This document shows positions 43,001 through 52,225 of a stretch of 64,000 nt of DNA, in pieces. The position numbers were made by a program, and so were the translations under genes. Each line of letters starts with the position of its first letter. Position 1 is the stretch's first letter. The notes beneath the pieces were generated by a model. That model worked only from the letters and a program-made list of their open reading frames with translations. It searched no databases and was not told the origin of the DNA. The stretch covers positions 124,001-188,000 of the forward strand of contig ONCG01000001.1 in the NCBI GenBank assembly GCA_900316285.1, read 5' to 3'. This stretch comes from an uncultured Prevotellaceae bacterium. GTDB taxonomy: Bacteria; Bacteroidota; Bacteroidia; Bacteroidales; Bacteroidaceae.

Positions 43001-44065
43001 CTATAGGATGGGGAGCAGGTATTCCCAGATGAGGTCGATGTACGGCTGATAGAGCGATGACGACGTGGTGAGCACGAGCACGGCATCGCGATCGGGGAAC
43101 ACCATGATATACTGGCCTGCATAGCCGTCGGCACGATAGGCGTTGTGGCGGCATATCCACATCTGGTAGCCGTAGCCCTGCACCCATTCGTTGTTATCTT
43201 TGGTGAGCCCAGCCTTCTCGAGGTCTTCGAAGCGTGTGCCCGACGGTGCCGACGGCACTTGGTAGCTGGACATCTCCTTCAGCCACTCGGCAGGCACGAG
43301 CTGCTTGCCATTCCACTTTCCTTGCTGCAGGAACAGCTGGCCCATCTTCGCCATGTCCTCGGTCGTGAGCGACAAGCCCCATCCACCGCAGTTGATTCCC
43401 TGCGGACTCTCTTCCCATTCCGGACGATTGATGTGCAGGGGTTGGAAGAGACGGGTGTCGAGATAGTCTAGAAGTTTCTCGCCGGTGACCTTCTGCACGA
43501 TGGCAGAGAGCATGTAGGTACCAACGGAATTATACAAATAGTACTCGCCGGGATTGTGCTTCACAGGCCACGAGAGGAATCCCTCCACCCAATCGATAGA
43601 GTCTCTGCGCATGCTGTTCGGCTCCTCGTCGTGACCACAGGTCATGGTGAGTAGGTCGCGAACGGTCATCGCCTTCAGATTGTCGCTCTGTTCCGCCGGC
43701 AGTTTGTCGGGGAAGAAGCTCACGACGGGATCGGTGAGCTGAAGCTTTCCTTCGCTGATGGCGAGACCCACGGCAGTGGCGGTGAACGTCTTGCTAACGG
43801 AGAACATCGGGTGCGGAGTCTCGGCGGAGTGCCCGTTGAACCACTTCTCGAATACCACCTGCCCATGTTTCAGAATCATGATGCTGTGCAAAGTGATGGA
43901 GTCAGGTGCTACGGGACGCGTCTGCGTGGCATTCACAAATGAGTCGACTGCTGCCACGACTTCAGCGGAAGCGGTTGTTCTCGGCAGGTTGATGATTTCT
44001 TTTTCTTGTCTGCAGCCCGACAACAGCAGCGTTGCCAATGCGCAGAGAACCATTGCTTTCTTCAT
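43001..44065 (-). CDS. Serine hydrolase, beta-lactamase class C-like lipoprotein
   Basis: 354 aa. Lipoprotein signal with lipobox LLLSGC. The serine-hydrolase fold has SxxK as SVSKTFTAT and the YxN-type motif in YLYNSVGTYML. AmpC-like folds of this group include esterases, D-aminopeptidases and penicillin-binding proteins, so antibiotic resistance should not be assumed. Anchored to a membrane, facing the periplasm. A TATATTTG promoter element lies 44 bases upstream. Converges with the exported protein at 42390. Confidence 0.88.
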   Translation of the reverse strand: MKKAMVLCALATLLLSGCRQEKEIINLPRTTASAEVVAAVDSFVNATQTRPVAPDSITLHSIMILKHGQVVFEKWFNGHSAETPHPMFSVSKTFTATAVGLAISEGKLQLTDPVVSFFPDKLPAEQSDNLKAMTVRDLLTMTCGHDEEPNSMRRDSIDWVEGFLSWPVKHNPGEYYLYNSVGTYMLSAIVQKVTGEKLLDYLDTRLFQPLHINRPEWEESPQGINCGGWGLSLTTEDMAKMGQLFLQQGKWNGKQLVPAEWLKEMSSYQVPSAPSGTRFEDLEKAGLTKDNNEWVQGYGYQMWICRHNAYRADGYAGQYIMVFPDRDAVLVLTTSSSLYQPYIDLIWEYLLPIL

Positions 44066-44108
44066 AAGGTAAAGATTGGATTGTTGATAAATCGTTGAAA
44101 AATTCGTA

Positions 44109-44116
44109 CAAATATA
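44109..44116 (-). promoter_or_regulatory. Promoter -7 element of the serine hydrolase
   Basis: Minus strand TATATTTG. Confidence 0.5.
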
Positions 44117-44169
44117 GTTATTTCTCCCTTTACTTCCAAATTTTCTGACGTGAAATAAACTTTTTTTTA

Positions 44170-44177
44170 TATCTTTG
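44170..44177 (+). promoter_or_regulatory. Promoter -7 element of the nhaC fragment
   Basis: TATCTTTG after a T run, 38 bases before the fragment start; a normal promoter in front of a broken gene. Confidence 0.55.
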
Positions 44178-44214
44178 CGCAGTGAAACTAAAGTAAAGAT
44201 TTAAAAGATAACAT

Positions 44215-44706
44215 TTGAAACATCTACCTCCCCCTCTTGTAGCCATCATTCCGATTGTGGTGCTCATAGGTCTGCTAGGCATAGTGATATCACTGTTTGG
44301 CAGTGACGCCCTCAGTGGTGGCAGCCAAGTGGCGCTGCTCATGGGGCTTGCCGTATGTGTGTTTATCTCGATGGTCTTCTATCGTATGCCGTGGCAAGCA
44401 TTCGAGCAGCAGATAGCGAAGACGCTGGGCGGTGTTGCAGTGACGATTCTCATTCTCTTAGCCGTGGGCATGCTGGCTGGTTCATGGATGGTGAGTGGCA
44501 TCGTTCCCACCTTAATATATTATGGTGTTCAGTTGCTGTCGCCACAACTATTCCTGTTGTGTGCCTGTGTCATCTGTGCATTGGTGTCGCTACTCTCAGG
44601 CAGTTCGTGGACAACCATTGCCACCATCGGCGTAGCCCTGTTGGGTATCAGCCACGCATTAGGCATCAACGAAGCTGTGGCGGCAGGTGCCATCATCTCT
44701 GGCCTC
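44215..44706 (+). pseudogene. 5' fragment of an NhaC-type Na+/H+ antiporter gene
   Basis: About 163 residues of an NhaC-family antiporter (450-480 aa when whole): VAIIPIVVLIGLLGIVISLFG, SLLSGSSWTTIATIGVALLG, EAVAAGAIISG. Family members continue from the last motif with a conserved FGDK segment; here the sequence switches to the reverse strand of an FAD oxidoreductase gene. The frame happens to stay open to 45015. TTG is the apparent start. Confidence 0.75.
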
Positions 44707-45504
44707 GGGTGTGGAATTGTCGGCAAGGGGAACATAGCAACCCGAGCCACCACCCTTGCGGATGAACCACGACATTCCAACATGCACGTCAGTAGGCAAC
44801 ATTTCGCCATTCGCCACAGCCTCTTTGAATGCACGATTGGCCTCATCAGCATCGAATTCCATACCTTCAGAAGATATCCAGAAGAAATACGATCCAGGCT
44901 GCCGTATGTCGTCGGGCGACTTCACACGCTCAGCTCCCGCCAATGCCGCCACTGTAGCATTTCCGGTTGCATCCACAATTTGTCGGCCGGCAATGGTTCC
45001 AACGATCCATCCTGAATCGGTTTTCTCAACGGCTGTCACCTCAGTGTTCATCACCAAATCAACACCGGCACTGCGCAGCGTTTCCTCTGCAACACGAGAA
45101 TAAACTTTTGGGTCGACATGCACACAACTCTTCATCCACTGATCCGGCTCCTGCTTGGAAAAATCCGGCAGACTGCCATTCGCTTCTTCTACCGCCTTTT
45201 TGACTAAATCCCAAACGGGCCCGGCGATAATCTGACGTCGCCAAGCATAGAAAAGGCCCATATCACAGACTTCAGCCTGCACAGTCGTGCCACCAATCCT
45301 GCTATCACGTTCAATAAGCGCAGTCCTCGCACCAGTCTTTACAGCCGCAAGTGCTGCCCCGATGCCTGCAGGACCACCACCTACAACAACGACGTCATAG
45401 GTAGCCGTTGCCTTCTCCAAGCAAGAGGTGTTCTTCCGCGGAGCCTGGGCAAAGGTCAACACGACACATACTATCAGGATGATGGTACCAACGATTCTTT
45501 TCAT
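44659..45504 (-). pseudogene. 3'-truncated FAD-dependent oxidoreductase gene
   Basis: 282 aa from MKRIVGTIILIV. Signal peptide, then the FAD-binding motif VVVVGGGPAGIGAALAAV, RDSRIGGTTVQAEVCDMG and VDATGNATVAALAGA, as in the exported FAD_oxidored group common in Bacteroidota. Relatives are considerably longer. The last real residues are near GGGSGCYVPLADN; beyond that it reads the antisense of nhaC. The join lies at about 44700-44740, so both genes lost their 3' ends at one point. Confidence 0.75.
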
Positions 45505-45582
45505 GTTATGTCTTGTGTTGGAACGAAGGATTTTGGGTACATTGCAGCATTCACCCTGCAAAGATAGAACAGTTAGACTATA

Positions 45583-46860
45583 CTACTGCCGCAGATAGCG
45601 TACCATGAGTTGTGCAGCATTGTCGGGAGCAACGTCGTCGCCAAGGCGCTTTGCCACTTCGCGGTAGTCGAAGAGCATTGCCGTACGGGCATCGTGGCCA
45701 GGCAACAGGCGGCGCAGCTCGTTGCGAATGTTCTCCACAGAGAAGCGGTCGGCCAGTAGCTCTTGTACAACCTCGCGGTCGGCAATGAGGTTGACGAGCG
45801 AGATGTACTTGCACTTAATGACGTGATTGAACGCAAAGCGGACGAGACGTGGCACGGGCGTCTTATAGCACACCACCTGCGGCACGTTGAAGAGGGCCGT
45901 CTCGAGGGTGGCGGTGCCGCTGGTGACGAGGGCGGCTGTGGCCTGCGAGAGTAGTTTGTAGGTTTGGTTCTTCACCAGCGTAACGGGCTTGCCTTCGATG
46001 AACGGTGCATAAAACGCGTCGTCGATAGCCGGGGCACCAGCCACAACAAGCTGATACTCAGTGGCATAAGGGGCTGCCGCCTCGATCATAGCAGGCAGGT
46101 TGTCCTTGATTTCTTGCTTGCGCGAACCAGCTAGGAGGGCAATGATGGGAGTCTCCCCCGACCCCTCCAACTGGAGGGGAGTCGCGCCAGCCTCGGAAGC
46201 TTCCTTCCCCTCAGTGGTGTTGAGGGAGGCTTTGTATTCTTTTACCTCATGAGCCGTGGGGTTGCCGACGTAGTGTATGGGATAGTGGTGCTTCTTTTCG
46301 TAGAAGTCTACTTCGAAGGGAAGGATGGAGAACAGCTTGTCGATGTCGCGCTTGATGCTGCGGATGCGCCACTCCTTCCACGCCCAGATTTTCGGGGAGA
46401 TGTAGTAGAAGATTAACCCACCCCCAACCCCTCCCAAAGGGAGTGGAGTTTGATTAGATTTACCTACAACATTATTAGAAAGGGAATTTTGCCCCCCCAC
46501 CCTTTGGGAGGGGTTGGGGGTGGGTTCCCTTTTCACCCGCTCTTTGTGCAGATGCTTCGCGATTTTCAGGTTGAAGCCAGGATAGTCGACAAGGATGACG
46601 GCATCGGGCTTCCACTGCGCAATGTCCTGCTTGCAGAATGCGAGGTTGCGGAAGATGGTGGGCAGGTGCATCAGCACGGGGATGAAGCCCATGTAGGCGA
46701 GTTCCTTATAGTGTCGCACGCGCGTGCCACCGACTTCAGACATGAGGTCGCCGCCGAAGAAGCGGAACTGCGCTTCGGGATCTTCTTTCTGGAGTGCCCG
46801 CATCAGATGTGAGGCATGCAGGTCGCCAGAGGCTTCGCCGACAATCAGGTAGTATTTCAT
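45583..46860 (-). CDS. lpxB: Lipid-A-disaccharide synthase with repeat inserts
   Basis: 425 aa; about 380 is usual. GT19 marks: YYLIVGEASGDLHASHLM, LVDYPGFNLKIAK, ISPKIWAWKEWRI, FEVDFYEKKH, YVGNPTAHEV, LLAGSRKQEI and SGTATLETAL. It joins UDP-diacylglucosamine and lipid X in lipid A synthesis at the inner membrane. Two inserts explain the extra length: residues about 109-148 and 213-237, both made of G/C-rich family B repeats and placed in loops. Active-site motifs are intact. Confidence 0.93.
   Translation of the reverse strand: MKYYLIVGEASGDLHASHLMRALQKEDPEAQFRFFGGDLMSEVGGTRVRHYKELAYMGFIPVLMHLPTIFRNLAFCKQDIAQWKPDAVILVDYPGFNLKIAKHLHKERVKREPTPNPSQRVGGQNSLSNNVVGKSNQTPLPLGGVGGGLIFYYISPKIWAWKEWRIRSIKRDIDKLFSILPFEVDFYEKKHHYPIHYVGNPTAHEVKEYKASLNTTEGKEASEAGATPLQLEGSGETPIIALLAGSRKQEIKDNLPAMIEAAAPYATEYQLVVAGAPAIDDAFYAPFIEGKPVTLVKNQTYKLLSQATAALVTSGTATLETALFNVPQVVCYKTPVPRLVRFAFNHVIKCKYISLVNLIADREVVQELLADRFSVENIRNELRRLLPGHDARTAMLFDYREVAKRLGDDVAPDNAAQLMVRYLRQ
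46150..46224. repeat. In-frame family B repeat in lpxB (second insert)
   Basis: CCCCCGACCCCTCCAACTGG followed by AGGGGAGTC, an imperfect palindrome. Adds a GATPLQLEGSGE-like loop. Confidence 0.7.
46417..46536. repeat. Paired family B repeats in lpxB (first insert)
   Basis: AACCCACCCCCAACCCCTCC with AAAGGGAG on the left and an inverted partner CCCTTTGGGAGGGGTTGGGG with GTGGG on the right, about 50 bases apart. The two halves can pair over 25 or more bases. Translated as PTPNPSQRVGGQ and TPLPLGGVGGG. Confidence 0.8.
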
Positions 46861-46899
46861 ATGAGGGGTTCAGAAGAGTTCTGAAGAGTTAAGAAGGGT

Positions 46900-46985
46900 T
46901 ATGTAACTTCGTTCCATGACTTTTGTCACGACTCGACATAGTTGATGCAAGCATCACTCTGCTCTCGCTGCTCCAAAAGTTGAGA
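46900..46985. repeat. Dispersed 80-bp repeat, copy 1
   Basis: Between lpxB and surE. Its reverse complement closely matches 63564-63650: both share AGCGAGAGC, TGATGCTTGCATC, GAGTCGTGACAAAAGTCATG and AACNAAGTTACAT. No coding potential. Confidence 0.75.
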
Positions 46986-47047
46986 AGGGTTGAATCCTAT
47001 CTGATGGTAATCATAATTATCAATTATCCATTGTCAATTATCAACTA

Positions 47048-47929
47048 TCACAGTTTCCACTCGCGCAGATGATCCATGAAGGCATAGGCGGTGACATCCA
47101 TGTGGGTGGGCGTGATGGCGACGAAGCCGTGGTTGAGCGCCCACTGATCGGTGTCCTCGGCATCGGGCTCGTCGTTGCGGTATTGGCCCACCATCCAATA
47201 GTAGTCGTAGCCACGCGGATGCGGACGGCGCACCACCTCGTTGACCCACTGGCCATAGGTCATACGGCAGACGCGCACACCCTCGAATACCTCGCGGGCA
47301 GGGAAGTTCACGTTCAGACAGATGCCCCTAGGCAGTCCTTCGTCGAGGACGCGGCGTACAATCTGTTGCACATAGGGGCGCAGCGGCTCAAGATTGGCAT
47401 CGTAGTTGTAATAGCACGTTGAGAATGCAATGGAGGGGATGTACTTCATGCAGCCTTCCATCGCCACACCCATGGTGCCGGAATAGTGATTGTTCACCGT
47501 GGAGTTGTCACCGTGGTTGATGCCGCCGAGGATGAGATCGGGCATGCGACCCAGACGAGCCTCAGGGAACGAGCAGTGCGAAGGGTCGTCGTGGTCGAGG
47601 CAGAACTGGTCGATGGCCAGTTTCACGGCATCGACGGGGGTACCGCTGCACGACCACACGGAGAGCGACGAATCGGGCTCTTCCTCACAGTCGGAATAGT
47701 CGTTTCTCAAGAATCGGGCATTGGGCACGCGCTGCAGCGTGAGTGGGTCGACGGCGGTGAAAGCACACGAGAATCCGGAGCGTGGTCCGTCGGGAGCACA
47801 CACCACCACATCGCCAAAGGGTCGCACCATGTCGACCAGTGCACGGATGCCATTTGCCTCGAAGCCATCATCGTTAGAGATGAGTATCAGCGGTCGGCGA
47901 CCGCCCTTATTATCAGTTGTTGAAATCAT
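47048..47929 (-). CDS. surE: 5'/3'-nucleotidase SurE
   Basis: 293 aa from MISTTDNKGGRRP; an upstream start adds 27 residues that overlap the promoter. The phosphatase signature LILISNDDGFEANGI carries the metal-binding Asp pair, and GINHGDNSTVNNHYSGTMGVA holds the second metal site. A stationary-phase survival nucleotidase acting on nucleoside monophosphates. Somewhat longer than the usual 250-260 aa. Divergent from parA. Confidence 0.94.
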   Translation of the reverse strand: MISTTDNKGGRRPLILISNDDGFEANGIRALVDMVRPFGDVVVCAPDGPRSGFSCAFTAVDPLTLQRVPNARFLRNDYSDCEEEPDSSLSVWSCSGTPVDAVKLAIDQFCLDHDDPSHCSFPEARLGRMPDLILGGINHGDNSTVNNHYSGTMGVAMEGCMKYIPSIAFSTCYYNYDANLEPLRPYVQQIVRRVLDEGLPRGICLNVNFPAREVFEGVRVCRMTYGQWVNEVVRRPHPRGYDYYWMVGQYRNDEPDAEDTDQWALNHGFVAITPTHMDVTAYAFMDHLREWKL

Positions 47930-47950
47930 ATAAAAGTATAATTTTGACTG

Positions 47951-47958
47951 CAAAAGTA
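47951..47958 (-). promoter_or_regulatory. Promoter -7 element of surE
   Basis: Minus strand TACTTTTG, 21 bases before the ATG at 47929. Confidence 0.55.
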
Positions 47959-47999
47959 CGAAAAAAGGTTTAAAATACAAGATTCTCGTATAAAATTCG

Positions 48000-48007
48000 T
48001 ACCTTTG
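48000..48007 (+). promoter_or_regulatory. Promoter -7 element of parA
   Basis: TACCTTTG, 65 bases before the parA start. No clear -33 element. Confidence 0.55.
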
Positions 48008-48072
48008 CACCTTAAAAAGAGCCCTAAATAGCTCTTGACGGTATTTTTAAAGGTATAAAGTTAGGAAAAGAT

Positions 48073-48834
48073 ATGGCAAAAATCATAGCATTAGCAAATC
48101 AGAAAGGTGGTGTCGGAAAGACGACGACAACGATGAATCTGGCTGCCTCGCTGGCCACGCTCGAGAAGTCGGTGCTCGTCATCGATGCCGACCCACAGGC
48201 AAACGCGTCGAGCGGTCTGGGCGTGAACATCCAGGAAGTGGATTGCTCGCTCTACGAGTGCATCATCGACCATGCCGACGTGCGCGATGCCATCTATACC
48301 ACCGACATCGACGGCCTCGATATCATCCCCAGCCACATCGATCTGGTGGGTGCGGAGATAGAGATGCTGAACCTCGACAACCGCGAACGTGTGCTGAAGA
48401 ACATCCTCGACCCGCTGCGCCCGGAGTACGACTATATACTCATCGACTGCGCACCATCGCTGGGACTGATCACCGTGAACGCGCTCACAGCTGCCGACTC
48501 TGTCATCATTCCCGTGCAGTGTGAATACTTCGCACTGGAAGGAATCTCGAAACTGCTCAACACCATCCGCATCATTAAGTCGAAGCTGAACACGAAACTT
48601 GAAATCGAAGGATTCCTGCTGACGATGTACGACTCGCGCCTCCGTCTGGCCAACCAGATCTATGACGAGGTGAAGCGCCACTTCCAGGAACTGGTGTTCA
48701 AGACGGTCATCCAGCGCAACGTGAAGCTGAGCGAGGCTCCGTCACACGGTCTGCCCGCTATCCTCTACGATGCCGACTCCACGGGTGCGAAGAACCATCT
48801 TGCCCTGGCAAAAGAGATTATCAGCAGGGAGTAA
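48073..48834 (+). CDS. parA: Chromosome-partitioning ATPase ParA (Soj)
   Basis: 253 aa, deviant Walker A KGGVGKTTTTMNLAA, Walker A' DADPQANASSGLG, Walker B YILIDCAPSLG, and SRLRLANQIYDEVK. It forms a DNA-bound ATP-dependent gradient that moves ParB-parS complexes. It starts the conserved parA-parB-DUF5683-mltD-relA/spoT block. The start has a GGAAAAG region 4-10 bases before the ATG. Confidence 0.96.
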   Translation: MAKIIALANQKGGVGKTTTTMNLAASLATLEKSVLVIDADPQANASSGLGVNIQEVDCSLYECIIDHADVRDAIYTTDIDGLDIIPSHIDLVGAEIEMLNLDNRERVLKNILDPLRPEYDYILIDCAPSLGLITVNALTAADSVIIPVQCEYFALEGISKLLNTIRIIKSKLNTKLEIEGFLLTMYDSRLRLANQIYDEVKRHFQELVFKTVIQRNVKLSEAPSHGLPAILYDADSTGAKNHLALAKEIISRE

Positions 48835-48916
48835 AAGAACCTCAGCGGGTAAGGTCAGACTAGTCCGACCTGTCTGACATGTCCGACATTATTAAAAAAA
48901 ACTGCAACATGAAATA

Positions 48917-49837
48917 ATGGCTGTAAAGAAGAAATTTGCAAATACGAAAAGTGCACTGGGAAGAGGTCTCGACGAGATTGAAGGCGGTCGCGGTCTCGAT
49001 GCACTCATCGATACCACCGGTGTGAAAACGCAGGGATCGTCGACCATCAACGAGATTCCCCTCAGCGACATCGATGCCAACCCCAACCAGCCGCGTCGGG
49101 AATTCGACGCCGCAGCACTGCAGGAACTGGCCGACAGTATCACACAAATTGGCATCATCCAGCCCATCACGCTGCGCCAGATGCCGAGTGGGCGCTATCA
49201 AATTGTAGCCGGCGAGCGCCGCTGGAGAGCATCGCAGCTGGCTGGTCTCAGCACCATTCCTGCCTACATACGCACCATCGCCGACGAGAACGTGATGGAG
49301 ATGGCCCTTGTGGAGAACATCCAGCGCGAGGATCTCAACGACATCGAAATTGCACTGGCCTACCAGCATCTGCTGGAGGGCGAGGGCATGACTCAGGACA
49401 AGGTGGCAAAGCGTGTGGGCAAGAGCCGCACCGCCGTGGCCAACTACCTACGCCTGCTGAAGCTGCCTGCCCAGGTGCAGATGGCGCTGCAGAACAACGA
49501 GGTGGACCAGGGCCATGCCCGCGCCTTGTTATCGCTCGACAGTCCGTCGGCACAGATCAAGCTCTTCAAGGAAATCCTGAAGAATGGCTACAGCGTTCGC
49601 AAGGTGGAAGAGCTGGTGAAGCAGCTGAAGGAAGGCGGCACGGGCAACAGTAAGGTGGTCGCCAAGACGCAGCTGCCCGAGGGCTTCGACCTGCTGCGCA
49701 AGCGTCTGTCGTCGTTCTTCAACACAAAGGTGCAGCTGAGCTGCTCGCCAAAAGGCAAGGGCAAAATCAGCATTCCCTTTGCCAACGAAGGCGAGTTGGA
49801 ACGCATCATGAACATGTTTGACAAGCTGAAGGCATAA
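48917..49837 (+). CDS. parB: Chromosome-partitioning protein ParB (Spo0J)
   Basis: 306 aa. N-terminal ALGRGLDEI-type ParA-contact segment, CTP-binding box with VAGERRWRASQLAGL and MALVENIQREDLN, and helix-turn-helix MTQDKVAKRVGKSRTAVANYLRLL split as TQDKVAKRVGKS and RTAVANYLRLL. Binds parS as a CTP-gated clamp. No parS-like GTTTCACGTGAAAC-type site was seen in the window. Confidence 0.95.
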   Translation: MAVKKKFANTKSALGRGLDEIEGGRGLDALIDTTGVKTQGSSTINEIPLSDIDANPNQPRREFDAAALQELADSITQIGIIQPITLRQMPSGRYQIVAGERRWRASQLAGLSTIPAYIRTIADENVMEMALVENIQREDLNDIEIALAYQHLLEGEGMTQDKVAKRVGKSRTAVANYLRLLKLPAQVQMALQNNEVDQGHARALLSLDSPSAQIKLFKEILKNGYSVRKVEELVKQLKEGGTGNSKVVAKTQLPEGFDLLRKRLSSFFNTKVQLSCSPKGKGKISIPFANEGELERIMNMFDKLKA

Positions 49838-49865
49838 ACGCATCAGCAAAAAGAGGAACTGTGGA

Positions 49866-50576
49866 GTGAACAAGCGAGTGAGAACATTCTTGATACTGGC
49901 CTTGAGTCTGCTGGCCACTACGATGCAGGCTCAGGTGAACCCCGACACGACGGCTGTGCAACCTGCCATCATGGACGAGCTGGGTGACAGTATCCTCATG
50001 GACGAATCGCTGATGCTCGACACCATCAGTTTCGAAAAGAAAATCAAAAAGCCGAAGCGCGACTGGGCAACATGGCGACCCAACCCGAAACGGGCCATGT
50101 GGCTCGCGCTGGCACTGCCGGGAGCAGGTCAGATCTATAACCGCAAATACTGGAAGCTGCCCATCATCTATGGTGGATTCGTGGGCTGCGCCTACGCCAT
50201 GCGTTGGAACAACCAGATGTACCACGACTACTCGCAGGCCTACCTCGACCTAATGGACGACGATCCGAAGACGGAGAGCTACAACCAGTTCATGCACCTC
50301 GGCGCACAAATCACGCCTGCCAACCTCAACCGTTACCAGACGCTCTTCAAGAAGCGCAAGGACCGCTTCCGCCGTTGGCGCGACATGAGTTTCTTTGTCA
50401 TGGTGGGCGTGTATGCACTCTCGGTGGTCGACGCCTATGTCGATGCATCGCTGTCGGAATTTGACATCTCCGACGATCTGAGCCTTCAAGTTGCACCGGC
50501 CGTCATCGACAGCCACTCGCAACGCAATCCCCTACACTCAGCAGGCTTGGGCCTGCAGTGCAGCCTCACCTTCTGA
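49866..50576 (+). CDS. DUF5683 membrane protein
   Basis: 236 aa, GTG start 28 bases after parB. Signal peptide ending MQAQ. A central hydrophobic segment, KRAMWLALALPGAGQIYNRKYWKLP, split by the GAGQIYN motif typical of DUF5683, is followed by IIYGGFVGCAYAMRWN. Function unknown; conserved position after parB in Bacteroidales suggests a cell-envelope or division link. Confidence 0.8.
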   Translation: MNKRVRTFLILALSLLATTMQAQVNPDTTAVQPAIMDELGDSILMDESLMLDTISFEKKIKKPKRDWATWRPNPKRAMWLALALPGAGQIYNRKYWKLPIIYGGFVGCAYAMRWNNQMYHDYSQAYLDLMDDDPKTESYNQFMHLGAQITPANLNRYQTLFKKRKDRFRRWRDMSFFVMVGVYALSVVDAYVDASLSEFDISDDLSLQVAPAVIDSHSQRNPLHSAGLGLQCSLTF

Positions 50577-50651
50577 ATGCAGGAGGCGTAAACACTTTAC
50601 GGCGGCTCGCCGGCCGCTCAACTTACAACGAAAAAAGAACAACCGATTGAT

Positions 50652-52193
50652 ATGAAGAAGACATTTTGGATATTTGCCCTGATGCTGCTATTTCCTTTCT
50701 GCATGCAGGCACAAGTAGTAGTCGACAACCCCGAAGAGACCGATGAGGACGATGTGGAGCTGGTCGATGAAGACGAAGAGGACGACGAGGATATCGACGA
50801 TGCCGATAACATCGACGACGAGGAAGATGCTGACGATGAGGAAGACATCGACGATGAAGAAGACGGCGTGATCAGCGATGAGGACATCGTGGTGATCAAC
50901 GACGACGATGACAACAAGGACGACGACCTGGAAATTGATGTGCCCGAGGGTCTGACCTTCGAGGTGGATAGTCTGCTCGACCTCTATCATACGCAGCACT
51001 TTCTGCAGCCCGATAGCTCGTGCAACATGCCGAACATCAACCCTGAATACACCAAGGAGGAGTTCATGGAGCGACTGAAGCGCCTGCCCACAGCCATCGA
51101 GATGCCGTGGAACGAAGTAGTGCAGAAGTTCATCGACCGCTATAGCGGACGTCTGCGCCGCTCCGTGGCAGTGATGCTGGGCACGCAGAATTTCTTCATG
51201 CCCATCTTCGAGCAGGCCCTCGAGACCTATGGCCTGCCGTTGGAACTGAAGTACCTGCCTGTGATTGAGTCGGCACTGAACCCGAAGGCTGTGTCGCGCG
51301 TCGGTGCAACTGGCCTGTGGCAGTTCATGCTCACCACGGGTAAGCAGTACGGACTGGAAGTGAACTCGCTCGTCGACGAGCGCCGCGACCCTATCAAGTC
51401 GTCGTATGCGGCTGCACGCTACCTGCGCGACCTCTATAAGATATTCCGCGACTGGCACCTCGTCATCGCAGCTTACAACTGCGGTCCGGAGAACATCAAC
51501 AAGGCCGTGCACCGCGCTGGCGGTGAGAAGGACTACTGGCAGATTTATCCCTACTTGCCAGCAGAGACACGTGGCTACGTGCCCGCCTTCATCGCAGCCA
51601 ACTACATCATGAACTACTACTGCGAGCACAACATCTGTCCGCTGCTCACCGACCTGCCCGCGAAGACCGATACCGTAATGGTCAATCGCGACATGCACTT
51701 CGAGCAGATTGCAGAGGTCATAGGCATTGACATCAACCAGCTGGCTGAGCTGAACCCGCAGTATCGCCGACAGATCATCAACGGCAACAACAAGCCCATG
51801 GCCGTGCGACTGCCCATGAACTATGTTGGTCCGTTCATCGACAACCTCGACTCCATCTATACACACCGTGCCGACGAATTACTCACAAAGCGCCTGGAGG
51901 TAGCCGTGAACGAGGCACAACCCACCTACACCCCCACACGTAAGACCTACAGTCGCAGCAAGAGCAAGCGCTATTCAAAGAGCAAGCGCTCCTCAAAGAG
52001 TAAGCGGTCGCGCTACACGAAGAGCAAGAGCCGCAAGAAGAGCAGCTCGGCAGGTCGTAGCATCACCGTTAGAAAGGGTGACACGCTTTCGTCGATCGCC
52101 AAGCGCAACCACACTACCGTGGCGGCTTTGAAGAAGAAGAACGGCATCCGTGGCAACAACATCCGCGCCGGCAAGAAACTGCGAGTCAAATAA
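50652..52193 (+). CDS. MltD-like lytic transglycosylase with LysM
   Basis: 513 aa. Signal peptide (FCMQAQ), then an extremely acidic stretch at about 27-95 of Asp and Glu, then a GH23 transglycosylase domain (YLPVIESALNPKAVSR with catalytic Glu206, GATGLWQFM, IAAYNCGPENINKAV), a degenerate LysM, a very basic K/S/R region at about 435-465, and a C-terminal LysM (RKGDTLSSIAKRN). It cleaves peptidoglycan glycan strands in the periplasm. The opposite charges at the two ends are unusual. Confidence 0.92.
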   Translation: MKKTFWIFALMLLFPFCMQAQVVVDNPEETDEDDVELVDEDEEDDEDIDDADNIDDEEDADDEEDIDDEEDGVISDEDIVVINDDDDNKDDDLEIDVPEGLTFEVDSLLDLYHTQHFLQPDSSCNMPNINPEYTKEEFMERLKRLPTAIEMPWNEVVQKFIDRYSGRLRRSVAVMLGTQNFFMPIFEQALETYGLPLELKYLPVIESALNPKAVSRVGATGLWQFMLTTGKQYGLEVNSLVDERRDPIKSSYAAARYLRDLYKIFRDWHLVIAAYNCGPENINKAVHRAGGEKDYWQIYPYLPAETRGYVPAFIAANYIMNYYCEHNICPLLTDLPAKTDTVMVNRDMHFEQIAEVIGIDINQLAELNPQYRRQIINGNNKPMAVRLPMNYVGPFIDNLDSIYTHRADELLTKRLEVAVNEAQPTYTPTRKTYSRSKSKRYSKSKRSSKSKRSRYTKSKSRKKSSSAGRSITVRKGDTLSSIAKRNHTTVAALKKKNGIRGNNIRAGKKLRVK

Positions 52194-52225
52194 GAACACC
52201 TATCTATATAAGGAGGATACAAGAT

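Noticed and set aside
48000-49837. parS site near parA/parB
   Set aside because: No GTTTCACGTGAAAC-like palindrome was found around the genes.
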